Of a stretch of DNA of 9,765 bases, positions 1 to 6,387 are shown one piece after another. Every line of letters begins with the position of its first letter. The first letter of the stretch is position 1. The stretch covers positions 1 through 9,765 of the forward strand of contig CACXFP010000188.1 of NCBI GenBank assembly GCA_902766985.1, read 5' to 3'. The notes beneath the pieces are model-generated. The model was not told the origin of the DNA, did not search any database, and worked only from the letters and a program-made list of their open reading frames with translations. A program made the translations under genes and the position numbers. Origin of the DNA: an uncultured Bacteroidia bacterium (lineage in GTDB: Bacteria; Bacteroidota; Bacteroidia; Bacteroidales; UBA932).

Positions 1-1447
1 CGATGACAGGACCCTCATCGTGGTGCCCATCACCACCCTGACGGAGGAAAGCCTCAAGGAAGAGGGCATGGACCCGAAGTCGGTGCACAAGTGCAAGAAC
101 ATGTTCACCCTTGGGATGGCGTGTTTCATCTATGACAGACCTCTGGACTATACCCTGCAATATATCGAGGGCAAGTTCGGGAAGAAGCATCCAGAGATGG
201 TGGCTCCCAACCAGAAGGTCCTGAAAGACGGCTACAATTATGCCGCCAACCTGCAGATGGTCGCCGACACCTACCATATCGCTCCTGCGAACCTGAAAAA
301 GGGGCTTTATCGCAACATTACCGGAAACCAGGCTACTGCGTGGGGTCTTATGGCCGCGGCGGAAAAGAGCGGGCTCCAGCTCTTCTGCGGGTCGTATCCC
401 ATTACTCCCGCCACCGCCATCCTCGAAGAACTGGCCATCTATAAGAGCCTTGGCGTGAAGACGATGCAGTGCGAGGACGAGATTTCCGGCATCTGCACGG
501 CCATAGGAGCATCATATGCCGGCAGCCTTGCCGTAACGACGACATCCGGTCCCGGTCTCTCCCTCAAGACTGAGGCCCTGGGACTTGCTGTGATGACCGA
601 ACTGCCTCTCGTCGTGGTGGATGTCCAGAGGGCGGGCCCCTCGACCGGAATCCCTACCAAGACGGAGCAGACCGACCTGGCCCAGGCCCTTTACGGAAGG
701 AACGGCGAATGCCCTGTCCCGATAGTGGCGGCGCATTCCCCCGCGAATTGTTTTGACGCGGCTTTCAATGCCGCGAAGATAGCCCTCGAGCACATGACCC
801 CGGTCATCCTCCTTTCCGAAGGCTTCATAGGGAACGGAAGCGAGCCTTGGCTTATTCCTTCAATGTCGGATTATCCTGAAATCAAGCCTCCTTTCGCAAC
901 CCAGCTTCCCGAAGACGGGAAATTCAAGCCTTTTGAACGTGATCCGCAGACCCTTGTTCCGCAGTGGGCCCTGCCCGGCCAGAAAGGCTTCGAGCACAGG
1001 GTCGGCGGTCTGGAGAAGAACCATGCCGGCGTGCTTTCATCCGATCCGGTCAACCATGAGACCATGGTCCGCGAGAGGGCTGAAAAGGTGCAGAAAATCG
1101 CTGACTTCATCCCTGAACTCAAGGTCGACGGCCCCGAAAGCGGAGACCTCCTGGTCGTGGGCTGGGGCGGGACCTTCGGTCATATCCTTTCAGCCGTGAA
1201 TGAACTCAGGGCGGAGGGCAAGGAGGTTTCCCAGGCCCATTTCGATTACATCTTCCCTGTTCCCCGCAATACCGGCGAGGTCTTCGGCAGGTTCAGGAAA
1301 ATCCTTGTGTGCGAACTCAACAGCGGCCAGTTTGCAAACTATCTCCGCACCCTTTTCCCCGAGGCCGATATCCTAAAGTGCAATAAGGTCCAGGGCCAGC
1401 CCTTCCTCGTGAGCGAACTCAAGGATGCAATAAACGAAGCTCTTTAA
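1..1447 (+). CDS. korA: 2-oxoglutarate:ferredoxin oxidoreductase, fused gamma/alpha subunit (5' end cut by window)
   Basis: This subunit pairs with KorB to interconvert 2-oxoglutarate and CoA with succinyl-CoA and CO2, using ferredoxin; in anaerobes it often runs in the reductive, 2-oxoglutarate-forming direction. The frame is open from base 2, so the true start lies upstream, and the GTG at base 20 is internal. About 481 residues are visible. Family members with the fused gamma domain are, from memory, about 610-620 residues, so roughly 135 are missing. The first 85 or so visible residues are the tail of the gamma domain. The alpha (pyrimidine-binding) domain follows, with YPITP at 395-409, the segment QCEDEISGI from about 467 and RAGPSTGIPTKTEQ at 629-670. 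The C-terminal domain includes VVGWGGTFGH near 1155. TAA at 1445-1447 is 2 nt before korB, which implies translational coupling. Substrate choice (2-oxoglutarate rather than another 2-oxoacid) rests on overall resemblance and on gdhA downstream. Confidence 0.93.
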   Translation, partial: DDRTLIVVPITTLTEESLKEEGMDPKSVHKCKNMFTLGMACFIYDRPLDYTLQYIEGKFGKKHPEMVAPNQKVLKDGYNYAANLQMVADTYHIAPANLKKGLYRNITGNQATAWGLMAAAEKSGLQLFCGSYPITPATAILEELAIYKSLGVKTMQCEDEISGICTAIGASYAGSLAVTTTSGPGLSLKTEALGLAVMTELPLVVVDVQRAGPSTGIPTKTEQTDLAQALYGRNGECPVPIVAAHSPANCFDAAFNAAKIALEHMTPVILLSEGFIGNGSEPWLIPSMSDYPEIKPPFATQLPEDGKFKPFERDPQTLVPQWALPGQKGFEHRVGGLEKNHAGVLSSDPVNHETMVRERAEKVQKIADFIPELKVDGPESGDLLVVGWGGTFGHILSAVNELRAEGKEVSQAHFDYIFPVPRNTGEVFGRFRKILVCELNSGQFANYLRTLFPEADILKCNKVQGQPFLVSELKDAINEAL

Positions 1448-1449
1448 TC

Positions 1450-2469
1450 ATGGCAACTCTTTCATTCAAGGATTTCAAGTCAGACCAGGAAGTCCGCTGG
1501 TGCCCCGGCTGCGGCGACCATGCCGTCCTTGCCGCCCTGCAGAGGGCCCTTCCTAAGGTGAGCCAGGCTCTGGGCTATGAGAAGGAGCGTTATGTCGTCG
1601 TGTCCGGAATCGGATGCTCCTCAAGACTCCCTTATTACATGGATACCTTCGGGTTCCACAGCATCCATGGCCGAGCCACCGCCGTTGCTACGGGCATCAA
1701 GGTCGCCAATCCCTGGCTTACCGTCTGGCAGGCCTGCGGAGACGGTGACGCCCTGGCTATCGGAGGCAACCATTTCATCCATGCCATCAGGCGCAACGTC
1801 GATATAAACATCATCCTTTTCAACAACCAGATCTACGGTCTTACCAAAGGGCAGTATTCCCCTACGTCCAAGTTCGGAGCCATAACCAAGACGTCTCCTT
1901 ACGGTACTGTCGAGCCTCCGTTCAACCCCGGCAGCCTCGTGCTTGGAGCCAAAGGCTCTTTCTTTGCGAGGAGCCTAGACGTCACCCTGGCCCTTACCGA
2001 GGAAATCATGACGGCAGCCGCCCTCCACGATGGCTGCTCGGTGATGGAGATGCTCACCAACTGCGTGATATTCAATGACGGGGCCCACAAGTTCATCTCT
2101 GATCCTTCCCTTCGGGAAGACAGGACTATCGTCCTTCGTCATGGAGAGAAGATGATTTTTGGAAGGAACCATGACAAGGGACTGGTCCTCAACGGAATGG
2201 GCCTCAGGGTCGTTACCTTGGGAGAGGGCGGGTTTACCGAAGACGATGTCCTCGTGCACGACGCCCATTGCAAGAATGCTGGCATCCATATGATGCTCGC
2301 GGACATGAAATATCCGGATTTCCCCGTCGCCCTCGGTGTAATCAGGGATGTCAAGGAGGTCACCTACGATGACGGTGTGCGCGACCAGGTAAAGGATGTG
2401 ACAGCAAAATCGTCCATCCATTGCATGGATGACCTGCTCCGCAGCGGATCTACATGGGAAATAAAATAG
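1450..2469 (+). CDS. korB: 2-oxoglutarate:ferredoxin oxidoreductase, beta subunit
   Basis: This is the catalytic beta subunit, which binds thiamine diphosphate and an iron-sulfur cluster and passes electrons to ferredoxin. Its 339 residues are the usual length. WCPGCGD at residues 17-23 supplies two cluster cysteines (C18, C21); C56 in GIGCSS and C205 in LTNC are the likely third and fourth ligands, by analogy with related 2-oxoacid:ferredoxin oxidoreductases. The thiamine diphosphate/Mg motif begins at GDGD (97-100) and continues through NNQIYGLTKGQ (125-135). The ATG at 1450 is 2 nt after the korA stop, and the N terminus MATLSFKDFKSDQEVRWCPG is typical of the family. No recognisable Shine-Dalgarno precedes it, since the start sits against the end of korA. 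The TAG stop lies 23 nt before gdhA. Nothing appears damaged. Confidence 0.95.
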   Translation: MATLSFKDFKSDQEVRWCPGCGDHAVLAALQRALPKVSQALGYEKERYVVVSGIGCSSRLPYYMDTFGFHSIHGRATAVATGIKVANPWLTVWQACGDGDALAIGGNHFIHAIRRNVDINIILFNNQIYGLTKGQYSPTSKFGAITKTSPYGTVEPPFNPGSLVLGAKGSFFARSLDVTLALTEEIMTAAALHDGCSVMEMLTNCVIFNDGAHKFISDPSLREDRTIVLRHGEKMIFGRNHDKGLVLNGMGLRVVTLGEGGFTEDDVLVHDAHCKNAGIHMMLADMKYPDFPVALGVIRDVKEVTYDDGVRDQVKDVTAKSSIHCMDDLLRSGSTWEIK

Positions 2470-2492
2470 AACCACATAAATAAAACGCTATC

Positions 2493-3836
2493 ATGAAAAC
2501 AAGCGAAATCATGGCTAAGCTCCAGGCTAAGCATCCTGGGGAAAACGAGTACCTCCAGGCAGTGCAGGAAGTGCTCGAAAGCATAGAAGAAGTTTACAAT
2601 CAGCATCCTGAGTTTGAGAAAGCCAGGATAGTGGAGAGGATGGTCGAGCCTGACCGTATCTACACCTTCCGCGTGACCTGGGTTGACGACAGGGGAGAGA
2701 TCCAGACGAATCTCGGATATCGCGTCCAATTCAACAGCGCCATCGGCCCCTACAAGGGAGGACTTCGTTTCCATAGGGCCGTCACCCCTTCGATGCTCAA
2801 GTTCCTGGGCTTCGAGCAGACCTTCAAGAATGCCCTCACGACCCTGCCCATGGGCGGCGGAAAAGGAGGCTCCGATTTCGATCCGGTCGGCAAGAGCGAT
2901 GATGAGATCATGCGTTTCTGCCAGGCTTTCATGCTTGAACTCTGGCGCTGCATCGGTCCTGATGAAGACGTGCCCGCAGGGGACGTGGGAGTGGGCGGAC
3001 GTGAGATCGGTTACCTCGACGGCATGTACCGCAAGCTGGCCCGTCAGTACAACACCGGCGTGCTTACCGGCAAGGGAATGACCTGGGGCGGTTCCATCCT
3101 CCGTCCCGAGGCTACCGGCTACGGCGCCATGTACTTCGCCCACCTCGCCCTCGCGAAGGTAGGCAAGGACCTCTCCGGCCAGAGGATTTCCCTCTCAGGA
3201 TTCGGCAACGTTGCCTGGGGTGCGGCCAAGAAGGCTGTCCAGCTCGGAGCCAAGGTGGTGGCCATTTCCGGCCCGGACGGAGTCTGCGAGATTCCTGACG
3301 GAATTACCGAGGACATGATCGACTATATGCTCGTGATGCGTGCTTCGAACCGCAACAGGGTCGAGGACATGGCCGATAAGTTCCCCGGAAAGGCAAAATT
3401 CACCGCCGGCAAGAAGAGCTGGAGCGTTCCGGTGGACATCGCTTTCCCTAGCGCATTCCAGAATGAGCTGAGCCTAGAGGATGCCCAGGAACTCAAGAAA
3501 AACGGCTGCCAGGCCGTGTTCGAGATTTCCAACATGGGCTGCCAGCCCGATGCGATCCACTGGATGCAGCATAACGGTTTCCTGTTTGCTCCCGGCAAGG
3601 CAGTGAATGCCGGCGGTGTGGCTACCAGCGGTCTGGAGATGACCCAGAATGCTGAACACTTGAGCTGGACTGCCGCCGAGGTTGACGAAAGGCTCCACCA
3701 CATCATGGCTGCCATCCATGAGCAGTGTGTCAAATACGGTACCCAGGCCGACGGCACGGTAGATTACGTGAAGGGCGCGAACATCGCGGGCTTCATGAAA
3801 GTCGCCCATGCGATGCTGGAGCAGGGAACGATTTAG
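2493..3836 (+). CDS. gdhA: NADP-type glutamate dehydrogenase
   Basis: This cytoplasmic enzyme aminates 2-oxoglutarate with ammonium to give glutamate, or the reverse. Its 447 residues match the hexameric bacterial GdhA family and align end to end with E. coli GdhA from memory. Visible sites are GPYKGG with substrate-binding K88, FKNALTTLPMGGGKGG with K112 and catalytic K124, and PAGDVGVGG with catalytic D164. The Rossmann segment SGFGNVAWG starts at 235 and APGKAVNAGGVATSG at 366-380. NADPH preference is inferred from subfamily likeness, not from a coenzyme-specificity residue. One segment differs from the common EGANMP: here it reads EISNMG at 344-349. The 23-nt gap from korB is A-rich (ACATAAATAAAACG) with no Shine-Dalgarno, typical of Bacteroidota starts. 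No promoter is seen in that gap, so it is probably cotranscribed with korAB, placing 2-oxoglutarate production next to its amination. Confidence 0.96.
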   Translation: MKTSEIMAKLQAKHPGENEYLQAVQEVLESIEEVYNQHPEFEKARIVERMVEPDRIYTFRVTWVDDRGEIQTNLGYRVQFNSAIGPYKGGLRFHRAVTPSMLKFLGFEQTFKNALTTLPMGGGKGGSDFDPVGKSDDEIMRFCQAFMLELWRCIGPDEDVPAGDVGVGGREIGYLDGMYRKLARQYNTGVLTGKGMTWGGSILRPEATGYGAMYFAHLALAKVGKDLSGQRISLSGFGNVAWGAAKKAVQLGAKVVAISGPDGVCEIPDGITEDMIDYMLVMRASNRNRVEDMADKFPGKAKFTAGKKSWSVPVDIAFPSAFQNELSLEDAQELKKNGCQAVFEISNMGCQPDAIHWMQHNGFLFAPGKAVNAGGVATSGLEMTQNAEHLSWTAAEVDERLHHIMAAIHEQCVKYGTQADGTVDYVKGANIAGFMKVAHAMLEQGTI

Positions 3837-3859
3837 GACACAAACACAGGTCTTTTGAC

Positions 3860-3891
3860 CCCCGGTCGATCCATTACGGCCGGGGATTTTT
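3860..3891 (+). terminator. Rho-independent terminator of korAB-gdhA
   Basis: A 9-bp stem (CCCCGGTCG at 3860-3868 with CGGCCGGGG at 3877-3885, one G-T pair) closes an 8-base loop and is followed by A and five Ts (3886-3891). It lies 23 nt after the gdhA stop. The T-run overlaps the stop codon of the convergent permease-Fmt gene (3890-3892). On the minus strand the same hairpin forms just after that stop but has no T-run behind it, so it is a canonical terminator only for the plus strand. Confidence 0.85.
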
Positions 3892-6367
3892 ATGCCCTTG
3901 TCTTGGCGATTTCGGCTTTTGAGGTACCTTGGGTAGTGGTGTAGGACATCGGGTCGCGGAAACCGGCAAGGAACGGCTTCACTTCCATTCGTTTCTTGCC
4001 TGCAAGCTGGATGTCGGTGAGGTTGAGGGCACCGTCGGCCGTGGCTACGGCCATGAAATTCTTCCCGTCCGACAGGATGGAACCAGGAACCGGGTGTTCT
4101 GCCGAACAGCGTTCTTTCATCTTTTCAAATTTCTCTCCTTCAACCCTTTCTCCAAAGAAAACCTTGAGCTGGACTGGAATGGCATCTTCCTGGTCAGTCC
4201 GGACGAGTTCGGTGAAAGCGGTAGGAACGGGGGAGAGTCCGCGGACAAGGTTGTAGATGTTCCTGGTGGAGTCGTTCCAGTCTATGTGGCAGAGTTCGCG
4301 TGTGAGTTTCGGTGCAGGATGGAGAACCTCCGAACCCTGGATGAAGCTCCTCTGGACACGGGTTTCCACGTTTTTCTGGATAATGCCTTCGACGGTCTGG
4401 ATCACGAGCTCGGAACCGATCGGCATCAGGGTGTCATGGATGTCTCCTGCCGTCGCGTTGTCGGGAATCAGGCAGTCCTGCCTGAGGATGATGCCTCCGG
4501 TATCTATCGACTTGTCAATCATGAACGTCGTGGCTCCGGTCCTTTTCTCTCCGTTGATTACAGCCCAGTTCACGGGGGCTGCTCCGCGGTACTGAGGCAG
4601 GAGGGAAGTATGGAGGTTGAATGTACCCAACTGGGGCATCGACCAGATGGACTGGGGGAGCATGCGGAATCCCACCACGACGAAGATATCTCCTCTCAAT
4701 GCGGCGAGTGCTTCGTGGAACTCCTTGTCTTTCAGTTTCTCAGGTTGAAGGACGGGGATCCCGTGAGCTACGGCATATCTCTTGACCGGACTCTCGGTCA
4801 CATGAAGCCCCCTTCCGCTTGCCTTGTCGGGCACTGTGACCACACCGACAACCTTGTACTTATTGGAAACAAGGGCTTCCAGGGGGGCTACGGCGAATTC
4901 CGGGGTACCCATGAAAACGATCCTGGTCCGCTTGAACAGGGACTTCACCTTGCTCTTTATCCTTCGCCATGCGGTGCCTCCTTCTGAGGCGAACATCTTG
5001 GAGTCGTGGGTCGCCTTCCAGGTGAGGAAGATCCCTATAGGGAACAGGACCATCGTGGAGATGAAGGCTCCCACAAGGCCGGAAACGGCCCCGTCCCTTG
5101 CGAGTTTGGTGCCGGTGATGTCTACCACCCAGTAGAGTACGAAGAAAAGGATCGAGACGATGGCTGACACTCCCAGGCCGCCTTTCATGATGAGGGCTCC
5201 GATAGGAGCGCCTATGAAGAACAGGATGAAACATGCCAGGGACTGGGCGAATTTCTTGTAGTATTCCACGTCAGCCCTCCTGAGAACGTACGTGAACTGG
5301 TAGGAGTCCCTGTTGTAGTTGTCCACGATGGTGTGAAGGTGGTTGGTTGCTGTGACGACGTCGGAGAGTATCCTCTCTTCTTCATCTCCGTCCTTGAACG
5401 TGATTTTCTCCGGATATTTGAAATCACTCTTCCCTATCTGGTCCTTACGGCTTGAAGTGTCGAGCTGGTCCTTGTGTTCGAACCCGCTGGTCATCAAGTC
5501 CCTGTAGCGTTCTGCCTTGAGAGAGTCCAGGTTGAACCTTAGACTGGCCCTCTTTTCAGACAGTTTGTCCAGCGGCATCGTGGCCACCTGGTCTCCGAAC
5601 CGGGCCTCGTCCGACTTCTCAAAGGAATAGTTTGAAAGCGGGATGATAAGTACCTGCTTTTCAAAGGATACCTTCTGGAGCTGCCTGGTCGTGTCCCTTC
5701 CCTTCTTGGTGTTGGTCTCCTGGTAGTTGGTGCCGCTGTAGAGCCTGAAGGTCAGGTAGTCCTTGTTCTTGGAGAGTTTCATGACCGCGGAGTCTGCAAG
5801 GGTCACCTGCGTATTGCCTTTGTTGGAAGTATGGTCGTAGACCATCACCCCGTGCATCATTCCGGTCTTGTCGTCCCTGGACTGTACTCGCAGGACATAG
5901 CCTTCAATACCGTCGTAGAAGGCCCCCGAGGGAATCTTTATCTCTTCCTTGGTCTTCCCGATATCGTCCCGGAGGGTGTATATCTTGTTGAATGAGAAAG
6001 GTACGAGGTTGTTTATGACGAAGAAGGCGGCTATGCTGATGAAAAAGGATGAGATGAGGATCGGAGTCATTACCCTCAGGGTGGAGATCCCGGCGGCCTT
6101 CATGGCCAGGAGTTCGTTGTTCTCGCCGAGCTGGCCCATCGTCATCATGGAGGCCAGGAGGGTTGAAAGGGGCAGCGCCAGAGGGAGAACGGTGCAGCCG
6201 CCCCAGAACATGAATTCAAGTATAATCTTGAATCCCAGACCTTTGCCGACAAGTTCGTCGATATAGACCCACAGGAACTGCATCATCAGGATGAAAATGA
6301 CGATCAGCAGGATCATGAAGAACGGTCCTACGAATGAGGTCAGTATGAACTTGTCAAGTCTTTTCAT
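3890..6367 (-). CDS. lptG-fmt: LptF/LptG-family permease fused in frame to methionyl-tRNA formyltransferase
   Basis: This is one uninterrupted 825-codon frame with two recognisable parts. Residues 1-450 form an LptF/LptG (YjgP/YjgQ) permease. Three hydrophobic spans (about 8-36, 55-77, 101-123) precede a soluble periplasmic-type region (about 125-370) and three more spans (373-393, 398-418, 427-449). FLWVYIDELVGKGL (31-44) and ELLAMKAAGIS (85-95) are typical of Bacteroidota members. The family moves lipopolysaccharide from the inner membrane with LptB. A basic linker (451-481) joins it to Fmt, which begins RIVFMGTPEFAV at 482. Fmt formylates initiator Met-tRNA using 10-formyl-tetrahydrofolate. 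Catalytic N584 and H586 lie in FNLHTSLLPQYRGAAP, and D622 lies in IDTGG. Its C-terminal tRNA-binding domain runs to about 808 and includes RGLSPVPTAF. Six spans with both ends inside would keep Fmt cytoplasmic. The ATG at 6367 lies 20 nt after alaS, implying an operon. A lost stop codon, a sequencing error or an internal fmt start are alternatives to a working fusion. Confidence 0.9.
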   Translation of the reverse strand: MKRLDKFILTSFVGPFFMILLIVIFILMMQFLWVYIDELVGKGLGFKIILEFMFWGGCTVLPLALPLSTLLASMMTMGQLGENNELLAMKAAGISTLRVMTPILISSFFISIAAFFVINNLVPFSFNKIYTLRDDIGKTKEEIKIPSGAFYDGIEGYVLRVQSRDDKTGMMHGVMVYDHTSNKGNTQVTLADSAVMKLSKNKDYLTFRLYSGTNYQETNTKKGRDTTRQLQKVSFEKQVLIIPLSNYSFEKSDEARFGDQVATMPLDKLSEKRASLRFNLDSLKAERYRDLMTSGFEHKDQLDTSSRKDQIGKSDFKYPEKITFKDGDEEERILSDVVTATNHLHTIVDNYNRDSYQFTYVLRRADVEYYKKFAQSLACFILFFIGAPIGALIMKGGLGVSAIVSILFFVLYWVVDITGTKLARDGAVSGLVGAFISTMVLFPIGIFLTWKATHDSKMFASEGGTAWRRIKSKVKSLFKRTRIVFMGTPEFAVAPLEALVSNKYKVVGVVTVPDKASGRGLHVTESPVKRYAVAHGIPVLQPEKLKDKEFHEALAALRGDIFVVVGFRMLPQSIWSMPQLGTFNLHTSLLPQYRGAAPVNWAVINGEKRTGATTFMIDKSIDTGGIILRQDCLIPDNATAGDIHDTLMPIGSELVIQTVEGIIQKNVETRVQRSFIQGSEVLHPAPKLTRELCHIDWNDSTRNIYNLVRGLSPVPTAFTELVRTDQEDAIPVQLKVFFGERVEGEKFEKMKERCSAEHPVPGSILSDGKNFMAVATADGALNLTDIQLAGKKRMEVKPFLAGFRDPMSYTTTQGTSKAEIAKTRA
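4925..5017 (-). other. Junction between permease and Fmt parts (residues 451-481)
   Basis: This stretch encodes the join between the last membrane span and the Fmt fold. It is rich in Arg and Lys (WRRIKSKVKSLFKRTR at 467-482), which fits the cytoplasmic side of the membrane. It has no stop codon. The last 12-14 residues are about what a stand-alone Fmt might carry before its RIVFMGTP strand, and the part before them resembles an ordinary permease tail. The join is therefore what would result if the stop of an upstream lptG and the start of a closely packed fmt were lost. Confidence 0.65.
4946..4964 (-). promoter_or_regulatory. Possible internal ribosome binding site and GTG start for free Fmt
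   Basis: On the minus strand AAGGA (4964-4960) lies 11 nt before an in-frame GTG (4948-4946, residue 474). Starting there would give a 352-residue Fmt beginning MKSLFKRTRIVFMG. The spacing is somewhat long, and Bacteroidota depend little on Shine-Dalgarno pairing, so this is only a candidate. An in-frame ATG at 4996-4994 (residue 458) is another. Confidence 0.3.
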
Positions 6368-6387
6368 CCCGGCAATCGGTGGATAAT

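Noticed and set aside
2364..3143. A 259-codon minus-strand open frame opposite korB and gdhA
   Set aside because: It spans two real plus-strand genes, resembles no family, and crosses their boundary. It is a shadow of their codon bias.
3849..3860. Small GGTC-TTTT-GACC hairpin just after gdhA
   Set aside because: A 4-bp stem is too weak to matter beside the 9-bp terminator stem that it overlaps by one base.
4860..4970. A separate small protein starting at the ATG at 4970 behind GGAGG
   Set aside because: The 36-codon frame overlaps conserved Fmt codons, is rich in Pro, Arg and Gly, and matches nothing. It is kept only as a junction signal, not as a gene.
3929..4987. A 352-codon open frame on the plus strand opposite the Fmt half
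   Set aside because: It lies wholly antisense to a clearly conserved protein, shows no recognisable family, and is expected from GC-rich third positions. It has no promoter or ribosome binding site of its own that I can see.
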